Assembly: GCA_031276615.1 (NCBI GenBank)
Contig: JAISND010000161.1
Coordinates: 1 to 6,872 of the forward strand
Reading direction: 5' to 3'
Length of the DNA: 6,872 bases
Origin: Treponema sp.
GTDB lineage: Bacteria > Spirochaetota > Spirochaetia > Treponematales > Breznakiellaceae
Position numbers and translations under genes: made by a program. A model generated the notes under the pieces. That model did no database searches and was not told the origin of the DNA. It worked only from the letters and a program-made list of their open reading frames with translations. Below are positions 1-5,226 of the stretch, piece by piece; positions within the stretch are counted from its first letter, which is position 1; each line of letters begins with the position of its first letter.

Positions 1-17
1 TTCATGCATTCTTTGTG

Positions 18-33
18 CGCCTTATTCGCCTTA
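18..33. repeat. Short 9-bp-period direct repeat at the left edge
   Basis: The heptamer CGCCTTA occurs at 18-24 and again at 27-33 inside a TTTGTGCGCC...TTAGTGG context. I recall similar CTTTGTGCGCCTTAGTGG-like strings as intergenic repeats in many environmental bacterial genomes. That is memory, not a search. It may be the end of a larger repeat cut by the window edge. Confidence 0.3.
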
Positions 34-50
34 GTGGTTAGTCTTTCTTG

Positions 51-78
51 AAAATTCCTGTGAGTTTAAGGAAATTTT
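51..78. other. AT-rich imperfect inverted repeat, possible weak terminator
   Basis: AAAATTCCT (51-59) pairs with AGGAAATTTT (69-78) with one bulged base around a 9-nt loop. It could end a transcript entering from the left, but the stem is AT-rich and the T-run is short, so the role is uncertain. Confidence 0.25.
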
Positions 79-126
79 AACGATCAAAAAGTAAACGCCG
101 ATGCCCTGGCCTGTGCCGGGGCCGGG

Positions 127-155
127 CTGAAAAGAAAACCGAAGCATGGTATAAT
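127..155 (+). promoter_or_regulatory. Promoter of tag-murB with extended -10
   Basis: A perfect TATAAT lies at 150-155, preceded by TGG at 147-149, which makes an extended -10. A plausible -35, CTGAAA, lies at 127-132 with a 17-bp spacer. Transcription would start near 162, giving a leader of about 67 nt before the tag start codon. This is the best sigma-70 type promoter on the left of the window. Confidence 0.7.
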
Positions 156-165
156 GTGCCCGGAA

Positions 166-199
166 GTCTGTCCGTAACGGATACGCATGACGGACGGAC
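166..199 (+). promoter_or_regulatory. Leader stem-loop upstream of tag
   Basis: GTCTGTCCGT (166-175) can pair with ACGGACGGAC (190-199) over ten base pairs, including one G-U. The loop is 14 nt. The left arm also forms a smaller exact palindrome, TCCGTAACGGA (171-181), so two pairings compete. The structure starts a few bases after the predicted transcription start, so it could be an RNA hairpin or an operator. There is no T-run after it, so it is not a simple terminator. Confidence 0.45.
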
Positions 200-228
200 G
201 CCAATTATCGAACCCGCGGGAGGGAAAC

Positions 229-834
229 ATGAAACGCTGCGACTGGTGCCTGGGTTCAGAACTGTACATGGCCTACCACGATACGGAATGGGGGGTTCCG
301 GTATACGACGACCGGAAACATTTTGAGTTCCTCGTACTCGAATCCGCGCAGGCCGGCCTGAGCTGGATCACCATACTCAAAAAACGGGAAAACTACCGCA
401 AAGCCTACGACGGGTTTGATCCGCGGAAGGTGGCGCGTTACGGGGAAGCGAAAAAGGCAAAGCTCCTTGGGGACGCGGGGATCGTGCGCAACCGTCTCAA
501 GATCGAGGCTTCGATTAACAACGCCCAAAGGTTCCTTGAAGTGCAAAGGGAGTTCGGCAGTTTTTCCGCCTATATCTGGAGTTTTACCGGCGGCAAGCCG
601 GTCCGGGGAAACTGGAAAACCGTAAAGGATCTGCCGGCGCGGACGGAACTTTCGGACCGCGTTGCCCTGGACATGAAAAAACGGGGCTTCCGTTTCCTGG
701 GCAGTACCATCATATATTCCCACCTTCAGGCCACGGGGCTGGTAAACGACCATATCGCCGGCTGTTTCCGCCGCGGCGAGCTGAAAAAACTTGCCGGGGC
801 CGCGCCGCCGGAGCATGCCGCGGGGATCCCGTGA
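229..834 (+). CDS. tag: DNA-3-methyladenine glycosylase I
   Basis: This base-excision repair enzyme removes 3-methyladenine from alkylated DNA in the cytoplasm. The 201-residue product lines up with E. coli Tag without gaps at the key sites. The N-terminus MKRC gives Cys4, AYHDTEWG gives Tyr16 and His17, and LESAQAGLSW gives the catalytic-pocket Glu38 and Trp46. HIAGC near the C-terminus gives His175 and Cys179. Cys4, His17, His175 and Cys179 are the zinc ligands of this family. I chose the ATG at 229 because GGGAGGG (218-224) precedes it by four bases and Tag proteins begin with this M-x-R-C. An in-frame ATG at 187 would add 14 unconserved residues. The gene is first in a unit with murB, and its stop overlaps the murB start in GTGA. 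Nothing suggests damage or transfer. Confidence 0.96.
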   Translation: MKRCDWCLGSELYMAYHDTEWGVPVYDDRKHFEFLVLESAQAGLSWITILKKRENYRKAYDGFDPRKVARYGEAKKAKLLGDAGIVRNRLKIEASINNAQRFLEVQREFGSFSAYIWSFTGGKPVRGNWKTVKDLPARTELSDRVALDMKKRGFRFLGSTIIYSHLQATGLVNDHIAGCFRRGELKKLAGAAPPEHAAGIP

Positions 835-1895
835 CCGGCAAACCCGCCCTTCAGAAGCTGCTCGCGCGCTGCGCCGCCCGCAGCGGCTGTTCCGCGGAAA
901 TCCGTTATGACGAAGCCATGTCCGCCCATACAACTTTCAGGGTCGGCGGCGCCGCCGATGTCTGGGTGCGGCCTTTGCCCGGCAACGGGGCGGGCAAAGG
1001 CGCGGGGGCGGGAGACGGGGGCTTCGCGGCCTACGCGGCAACGCTCTTCGTCCTGGCCCGGGAAGAGGGTATTCCCGTTTTTATCCTGGGCGGCGGGGCC
1101 AACATCGTTGTTTCGGATCGGGGAATACGGGGCATAGTCCTCGATACGGGCGGCCACAGGGGCCTGTGCGGACGCGCCGGCGGCAGCCTGGAATTCCGTT
1201 CGGGAACCCCCGTCGACGAGGCTCTTGAAGCCGCGGCCGCCTCGGGCCTGGGCGGCCTTGAGTTTCTCGCGGGCATGCCCGGCAGCATCGGCGGCGCGGT
1301 CTGGATGAACGCCCGCTGCTACGGGCGGGAAATAGCCGATGTCCTGGCGGAAACCGAGGTCCTGGATTCGGAAGTCCGGTTTGCTGATTCGGCCTTCAAC
1401 CCGCCCGGCCCGGCGGACCGCCCTGTTCCGCCCCTGCCGTCCCCTTCCCGAATTCCCTTCAGGGCCGAAGATTTCGGTTACAAAAAAAGCCCCTTCCGGA
1501 CACGGAAACAGCTCATTCTTTCCGCCCGCTTTGCCCTTGCGCCCCGCCCCGAAGGGGAAATCCGCCGGGAAATGGCCGAACATCGCGGGGACAGACAGGA
1601 GAAGGGGCATTACCGCTTCCCCTCGGCCGGATCGGCCTTCAAGAACAGCCGGGCCTTCGGGAAACCCGCCGGTAAAATCATTGACGAATTGGGTTTCCGG
1701 GGCTTTGCCATCGGCGGGGCGCAGGTGGCGCCCTTCCACGGAAACATCTTTATCAATACCGGAACCGCCAGGGCCGCGGAAATTCACGCCCTTGTGCGGG
1801 AAATAGGGGCAAAGGTCAGGGCCGCCACGGGTTTTACCCTTGAACCGGAGATACTTTTTGTGGGCGACTTCGGCCAGGCGGAAAACGGGACCTGA
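831..1895 (+). CDS. murB: UDP-N-acetylenolpyruvoylglucosamine reductase
   Basis: MurB is the FAD enzyme that uses NADPH to reduce UDP-GlcNAc-enolpyruvate to UDP-MurNAc, the second committed step of peptidoglycan synthesis in the cytoplasm. Visible motifs in order are HTTFRVGG (33-40), LGGGANIVVSDRG (86-98), the FAD-contacting FLAGMPGSIGGAVWMN (145-160), PSAGSAFKN (264-272) with the proton-donor Ser268, GGAQVAPFHGNIFIN (295-309) and LEPE (337-340) with the catalytic Glu. The start is GTG at 831, overlapping the tag stop by four bases, which suggests translational coupling; GGGGAT just upstream is a weak ribosome site. At 354 residues it is longer than the usual ~300. The excess is a Gly/Ala-rich insert (about 50-66) and a Pro-rich insert (about 186-208), both of low complexity. 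The loop usually read as MNAGAYG is MNARCYG here. Confidence 0.95.
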   Translation: MTGKPALQKLLARCAARSGCSAEIRYDEAMSAHTTFRVGGAADVWVRPLPGNGAGKGAGAGDGGFAAYAATLFVLAREEGIPVFILGGGANIVVSDRGIRGIVLDTGGHRGLCGRAGGSLEFRSGTPVDEALEAAAASGLGGLEFLAGMPGSIGGAVWMNARCYGREIADVLAETEVLDSEVRFADSAFNPPGPADRPVPPLPSPSRIPFRAEDFGYKKSPFRTRKQLILSARFALAPRPEGEIRREMAEHRGDRQEKGHYRFPSAGSAFKNSRAFGKPAGKIIDELGFRGFAIGGAQVAPFHGNIFINTGTARAAEIHALVREIGAKVRAATGFTLEPEILFVGDFGQAENGT

Positions 1896-1927
1896 TCCGG
1901 CATTCCCGGTTTCCCTGCCCGCGGCCC

Positions 1928-2012
1928 GGCTCTTTTCTGTTTCCGGCAGGAAAGTGGACGGCGGGACCGGAGTCCCCGCGGAAAATTTATCATTTTATCG
2001 TCCATTGCCGCG
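1928..2012. repeat. Possible decayed remnant of the intergenic repeat
   Basis: GGCTCTTTTCTGTT (1928-1941) is an exact 14-base match to the core of the repeat at 6617-6812. It is followed in the same order by CCGGCA, ACGGCGGG and TCCCCGCGG, each matching the repeat with deletions between them. From about 1974 to 2012 the sequence instead resembles the repeat's 3' end read in the opposite direction (CCCGCGG, TTTAT, TTATCGTCCA). Together this resembles two eroded copies meeting tail to tail. The match is patchy, and the case is weaker than for the copies near 5 kb. Confidence 0.35.
1961..1979 (+). terminator. murB: Possible terminator hairpin after murB
   Basis: GCGGGAC (1961-1967) pairs with GTCCCCGC (1972-1979) with one bulged C, around the loop CGGA. 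The following GGAAAATTTATCATTTTATC is AT-rich but not a clean T-run. It lies 65 bp after the murB stop and could be a weak or factor-aided terminator. Confidence 0.3.
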
Positions 2013-2019
2013 CCTCCCG

Positions 2020-2049
2020 TTGACAAGACACAAAAAGGCTTTTTATACT
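2020..2049 (+). promoter_or_regulatory. Promoter of the Crp-like regulator gene
   Basis: A perfect -35 TTGACA (2020-2025) and a five-of-six -10 TATACT (2044-2049) are separated by 18 bp. Transcription would begin near 2056, leaving a leader of about 78 nt. This gives the regulator its own transcript, independent of tag-murB. Confidence 0.7.
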
Positions 2050-2061
2050 TCTATATTGAGG

Positions 2062-2092
2062 TTTTCCCAAAACCAGCCGGGTTTCGGGAAAA
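2062..2092 (+). promoter_or_regulatory. 31-bp hairpin/operator-like inverted repeat in regulator leader
   Basis: TTTTCCC (2062-2068) pairs with GGGAAAA (2086-2092). After one A-C mismatch, AAACC (2070-2074) pairs with GGTTT (2080-2084) around the loop AGCCG. That is 12 base pairs over 31 bases, beginning about six bases after the predicted transcription start. It could be a dyad operator, for instance for autoregulation, or an RNA stem protecting or controlling the leader. No T-run follows, so it is not a standard terminator. Confidence 0.5.
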
Positions 2093-2133
2093 GCCCTATC
2101 TCTATATCAGTCCTGAATAAAACTGGATAAAAA

Positions 2134-3384
2134 ATGGCCGAACAGCTGCAGCTCACATTTGTCAATTTTCTCAGGGACTCGTACATTATTGTTGAGGGGA
2201 AACAGAACGCCGACCGTTTTTTCATTATCCGGCAGGGGAAAGTTCGTATCTCCAAACAGGTTGAAGTGGTCGAGGAAGAAGGCGGCAATATTCTGGGGCC
2301 GGGCGACTTCTTTGGCGTTGTCGCGTCCATGTCCTCCCACAGTCATATTGAAACCGCCCGGGCCTTGACCGATGTCACTCTGATTTCGGTCCAAAAGGAA
2401 CAGTACGGCCAGCTTATCCAGAGCAATACCCCCGTGGCCATGAAGATCATTCTCCAGTTCTCCAGGCGCATGCGCTATCTGGACGAGGCTCTCACCCGGC
2501 TCACCCTCAAGAACACCGCCGAGGCCGACCCGTCCCATCTTTTCCAGGTCGCCGAATATTACGCCAGACAGAGCCAGTACAACCAGGCCTATTACGCCTA
2601 CCATCAGTACATAAAACACTGCCCCAGGGGGAAGAATGTCGGTCTCGCCAGGGAACGGATGATGAAGATAGCCCCCTACGCCAGGGCGGTAAAGCTGGAT
2701 TACAAACCCGATGAATTCAACCGGACATACCCCAAGGATTCCATGCTTTTTTCCGAAGGGGAACCGGGGGATGAGCTTTACATTATCCAGAAGGGATCGG
2801 TAAAGATTGCCAAGATCGTGGACAACAGCGAGGTGCTTCTGGCCGTACTCAAAAGCGGCGATATCTTTGGGGAGATGGCTCTGCTTGAGGCAAAGCCCCG
2901 CGCCGCCAGCGCCGTGGCCTACTCGGACTGCCAGGTGCTGGCGGTTAACCGCGCCAACTTCGAGCGCATGATCGGCAGCCAGCCCCAGATTATCGCCCGC
3001 CTGACCACGCTTCTCGCGGAGCGCATCTGGTTTATTTACAAGCAGCTTGCCAACACGCTGATCGCCGATCCCCTGGGGCGGATCTACGACGCCCTCCTCA
3101 TCCAGCTTGAAAAAAGCAGGATTAGCATCAATTCTTCCCAGGCCTACACCTTTGACTTCGGCCCCAAGGAGCTTTTGAACATGGTCGGCCTCTCGCAAAG
3201 CGACGGCGCCCTGGTGCTGAGAAAACTTCTGGAAAACAAGAATATTCAGATTCTGAAGGACCAAATATACGTGAGCGATATTTCCGAAATCGGCAAGCAG
3301 AGCGAATACTACCGCAAGATGGAGAAGATTGAACGCGCCCGCCGGGAACATGCCGCGGCCTTTGCCGGCAGGGGTCTGCTGTAG
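2134..3384 (+). CDS. Crp/Fnr-like regulator with two cyclic-nucleotide domains and a TPR linker
   Basis: The 416-residue product is about twice the length of Crp. Residues 1-120 form a first cNMP-binding-like beta barrel ending in a helix; its cassette region (GDFFGVVASM, 57-66) lacks the usual FGE...PRAA signature. Residues 134-168 resemble one TPR unit (EYYARQSQYNQAYYAYHQYI). Residues 195-300 form a second cNMP domain with an intact phosphate-binding cassette: FGEMALL (245-251) and PRAASA (255-260), so Glu247 and Arg256 are present. Residues 305-380 fit a Crp-type winged helix (PKELLNMVGLSQSDGALVLR), followed by a charged coiled tail. It probably binds DNA in response to a cyclic nucleotide through the second domain. 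Targets are unknown. The ATG at 2134 has a weak GGAT ribosome site six bases away. It has its own promoter and converges on the decarboxylase gene. The family call is firm; ligand and DNA binding are inferred. Confidence 0.88.
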   Translation: MAEQLQLTFVNFLRDSYIIVEGKQNADRFFIIRQGKVRISKQVEVVEEEGGNILGPGDFFGVVASMSSHSHIETARALTDVTLISVQKEQYGQLIQSNTPVAMKIILQFSRRMRYLDEALTRLTLKNTAEADPSHLFQVAEYYARQSQYNQAYYAYHQYIKHCPRGKNVGLARERMMKIAPYARAVKLDYKPDEFNRTYPKDSMLFSEGEPGDELYIIQKGSVKIAKIVDNSEVLLAVLKSGDIFGEMALLEAKPRAASAVAYSDCQVLAVNRANFERMIGSQPQIIARLTTLLAERIWFIYKQLANTLIADPLGRIYDALLIQLEKSRISINSSQAYTFDFGPKELLNMVGLSQSDGALVLRKLLENKNIQILKDQIYVSDISEIGKQSEYYRKMEKIERARREHAAAFAGRGLL

Positions 3385-3447
3385 CGTTTGACAAAAACAC
3401 GCAAAAATTATTTACGGCGGCTTTCACCCTGCGCCGGTCACTTTTTG

Positions 3448-3468
3448 GAAAAGACGGCCTTTCGGCCG
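3448..3468 (-). terminator. Intrinsic terminator of the decarboxylase gene
   Basis: On the minus strand CGGCC and GGCCG (3464-3468 with 3455-3459) form a 5-bp GC stem with the loop GAAA, followed by TCTTTT. It begins only six bases after the decarboxylase stop. The T-run lies on the minus side only, so it serves the decarboxylase and not the convergent regulator gene. Confidence 0.6.
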
Positions 3469-3473
3469 CCGGC

Positions 3474-4649
3474 TCAGGAATCCATCACATAGGTCTTAAT
3501 CGGCGGAAAGCCGTTGAATCCAACGGAAGCGTAACTTGCGGTATAGGCCCCTGTTGAAAGGAAGTAGATGCGGTCGCCGATCTTCAAATCCACCGGCAGG
3601 CGGTATTTGTAGTCCTCGTAAAGTATGTCCATGCTGTCGCAGGTAGGGCCGGCAAGGATAACCTCCGCTTCCTTTCCGCCGGGGCAGTCCTTGCTGGTGA
3701 CGATGGGGTATTTAATCGATTCGTCAAGGGTTTCGATAAGCCCGTTGAACCTGCCCGTATCCAGATAGACCCAGCGGTTAAGGGCGGTGTTGTTCTTGCG
3801 GGAGACAAGGACAACCTCGGAAACAAGGATGCCGCAGTTTCCCACCAAGGAGCGTCCCGGTTCAAAAACGATGTGGGGGAAGCTGTCGCCGAAATCGTCG
3901 GAAAGGTAGCGGTAAATTTCCGCCGCGTATTCGCTCAAATCGTTGGTGGGCTGGGTGTAGGAAGAGGGAAAACCGCCGCCCATATTGATCATGGTAAGTT
4001 TGATGTCCTCGTCCTCCTCCAGCGAGGAAAAAAGGTACTTGGTCTTGGCAATGGCGTCGTCCCACTGGCAGATGTCCCGCTGCTGGCTTCCCACGTGGAA
4101 GGAGATGCCGTAGGGACTCAGCCCCAGATCGCGGGCCATGATGAGAAGATCATAGGCCATGTCCGGGTGGCAGCCGAATTTGCGGGAAAGGGGCCAGTCC
4201 GCGGTGGTGGAATTTTCCACCAGGATACGCACGTAAATCCGGGAACCCGGCGCGTTCTGGGCAATGTGCTTCAGGTCCTCCCTGCTGTCGGTGGCGAAGA
4301 TCCGCACGCCCCTTTCGTAAAACCAGGCAACGTCGGCCGCCTTTTTGATGGTGTTGCCGTAGGAAATACGGTCCGGCGAAATGCCAAGGTCAAGAACCAT
4401 GTCCAGTTCCGGCCGGGAAGCTATGTCGAAATTGGATCCCAATTCGGCCAGGAGGCTGACAATGGCCTTTTCCGGATTTGCCTTGACCGCGTAATAAAAA
4501 ACGGCGTAGGGGAAAAGGTCCCGAAGCCTGATGTAATTTTTTTTGACCCTGTGCGGGTTTATGACTATACAGGGCGTTTCCAGGTTCCCCGAAAAATCAA
4601 GGAACCGTTCCCACTCCGGATCGGTAATATACTCAGCCCTGTTAATCAT
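3474..4649 (-). CDS. Ornithine/lysine-type decarboxylase, PLP fold III
   Basis: The 391-residue enzyme belongs to the alanine-racemase-fold decarboxylases. Its closest resemblance is to the short bacterial ornithine or lysine/ornithine decarboxylases that make putrescine or cadaverine. Visible sites are YYAVKANP (53-60) with the PLP Schiff-base Lys56, SFHVGSQ (183-189) with His185 stacking on the cofactor, GGGFP (224-228), EPGR (263-266) for the phosphate, GPTCDSMD (334-341) with catalytic Cys337-Asp338 donated across the dimer, and STGAYT (365-370). I chose the ATG at 4649 because AAGGAGG (4659-4665) sits nine bases upstream and the protein then begins like its family. The open frame continues upstream to about 5039, but that part crosses the intergenic repeats and should not be annotated as protein. 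It has its own terminator. Ornithine versus lysine preference cannot be read from motifs alone. It is not the long aspartate-aminotransferase-fold SpeC type. Confidence 0.93.
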   Translation of the reverse strand: MINRAEYITDPEWERFLDFSGNLETPCIVINPHRVKKNYIRLRDLFPYAVFYYAVKANPEKAIVSLLAELGSNFDIASRPELDMVLDLGISPDRISYGNTIKKAADVAWFYERGVRIFATDSREDLKHIAQNAPGSRIYVRILVENSTTADWPLSRKFGCHPDMAYDLLIMARDLGLSPYGISFHVGSQQRDICQWDDAIAKTKYLFSSLEEDEDIKLTMINMGGGFPSSYTQPTNDLSEYAAEIYRYLSDDFGDSFPHIVFEPGRSLVGNCGILVSEVVLVSRKNNTALNRWVYLDTGRFNGLIETLDESIKYPIVTSKDCPGGKEAEVILAGPTCDSMDILYEDYKYRLPVDLKIGDRIYFLSTGAYTASYASVGFNGFPPIKTYVMDS

Positions 4650-4658
4650 TCGTCCGTT

Positions 4659-4665
4659 CCTCCTT
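4659..4665 (-). promoter_or_regulatory. Strong ribosome-binding site that fixes the decarboxylase start
   Basis: AAGGAGG on the minus strand lies nine bases before the ATG at 4649. This settles the start against the upstream in-frame codons. Confidence 0.85.
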
Positions 4666-4705
4666 GGGCGCAATACCCCGTCCCGCTTTCTTGAAGGATA
4701 GTAAC

Positions 4706-4868
4706 ATATTCGTTGCGGGGAACGCCAGATGCCGCAGGGCCAGCGTATATAAACGTGATGCCACGGCGGGCGGGGAAAACAGGGTACAAGTTTCTCCTGG
4801 GGGCCTGCGCGCCGCATCCCGGCAAAAGCAGCGCTAAAACTGCGGCAGAGGCGCCAATAAATGACAAG
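4706..4868 (+). repeat. Decayed copy of the intergenic repeat (copy D)
   Basis: Anchors shared with the full copies lie in the same order: GCGGGGAAC (4715-4723), GGGCGGGGAAAACAGGG (one base shorter than the copy at 4882-5080), GCATCCCGGCAAAA (14 bases identical to the copy at 6617-6812), then 45 ungapped positions ending in ATGACAAG, with 30 matches. The section between the last two long anchors is about 12 bases shorter than in the full copies, and the core CTCTTTTCTGTT is lost. Its left flank, ATATTCGTTGCGGGG, matches the flank of the fragment at 5106-5177 in 13 of 15 positions. Most differences are transitions, as expected for drift without selection. Confidence 0.75.
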
Positions 4869-4881
4869 AAGAATTAGCTCT

Positions 4882-5080
4882 CCCGCGGGGAAGTTTATGC
4901 TTATCATCCAATAGTGCCCCTGCCGTGGCTTCGGTGGTTCTTTTGCCGGCATGCATGGAACAGAAAAGAGCCAAGGTATAAACAAAGGAATGGCGCCCTG
5001 TTTTTCCCCGCCCGCGGTACTTTCCCCCGGCACATGCACTCACCCTGCTTCCGGACAAAGACCTGTTCCCCGCTGGAAAA
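4882..5080 (-). repeat. Full copy of a ~200-bp intergenic repeat (copy B)
   Basis: This is the reverse-strand partner of 6617-6812. By hand alignment I count about 166 identities in 199 columns, with 30 mismatches and three single-base gaps. Identical blocks include CCTTGGCTCTTTTCTGTTC (19 bases), AAAAACAGGGCGCC, and a 23-base block running from CTATTGG to GCATAAACT. A 15-base segment in the middle is unrelated between copies. The single-base gaps break every reading frame, so conservation is at DNA or RNA level. Its ends carry GCGGGGAA and its complement, a possible short terminal inverted repeat. I do not recognise the family. Confidence 0.88.
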
Positions 5081-5105
5081 CAGAAAAGCTGTCAGGGAAG
5101 ATGCA

Positions 5106-5177
5106 GGCGTGATCCCGTTTTTTTATATGCGCCCGCCCTGCAGATGCCGCGGAGGTTTATTGCCCCGCGAAGAATAT
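5106..5177 (-). repeat. 5'-half fragment of the repeat (copy E)
   Basis: Read on the minus strand, ATATTCTTCGCGGGG matches the left flank of copy D in 13 of 15 positions. Further in, GCAGGGCGGGCGCATATA matches GGGGTGGGCGCATATG of copy A and GCAGGGCCAGCGTATATA of copy D. The 3' half of the element is missing. It lies directly behind copy B in the same orientation. Confidence 0.55.
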
Positions 5178-5195
5178 TCCGACCCTTTGCGCTTG

Positions 5196-5207
5196 CAGGG
5201 CGCCCTG
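5196..5207. promoter_or_regulatory. 12-bp perfect palindrome near the 5227 start, possible operator
   Basis: CAGGGCGCCCTG is an exact palindrome 19 bases before the start codon at 5227. It lies between a possible -35 TTGCAG (5193-5198, overlapping) and a possible -10 TATATT (5218-5223). If that -10 is used, transcription would begin at the start codon and the message would be leaderless. The promoter reading is weak because the spacer is 19 bp. Confidence 0.3.
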
Positions 5208-5226
5208 GTTTTACCGATATATTAAG

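Larger units (their letters stand above)
4650..5226. other. 577-bp stretch without a credible gene, filled by repeat copies
   Basis: Between the divergent decarboxylase and exported-protein genes lie, from left to right, the decarboxylase ribosome site, a decayed plus-strand repeat copy (4706-4868), a full minus-strand copy (4882-5080), a 5'-half fragment on the minus strand (5106-5177) and a 12-bp palindrome (5196-5207). Open frames here have no ribosome sites of their own and run through the repeats in several frames. No clear promoter for the decarboxylase was found. TGTTACTAT on the minus strand near 4699-4707 is the only weak -10 candidate. Confidence 0.7.

Noticed and set aside
256..933. 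Long minus-strand open frames opposite tag and murB
   Set aside because: They are shadows of genes with clear catalytic motifs, as expected in GC-rich coding DNA, and have no motifs or ribosome sites of their own.
2107..3351. 414-codon minus-strand frame opposite the regulator gene
   Set aside because: It mirrors the regulator codon for codon, has no recognisable domain and would overlap the mapped promoter and hairpin.
3388..3414. TTGACA followed by TATTTA between the convergent genes
   Set aside because: The spacer is only 15 bp and it would drive transcription antisense into the decarboxylase; no gene follows it.
4646..4867. 73-codon minus-strand frame with a lipoprotein-like signal (LLLPGC) whose stop overlaps the decarboxylase ATG
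   Set aside because: It starts at a TTG with only a weak, distant GGGAGAG upstream and lies almost entirely within decayed repeat copy D. The decarboxylase has its own strong ribosome site, so the ATGA overlap is best read as chance.
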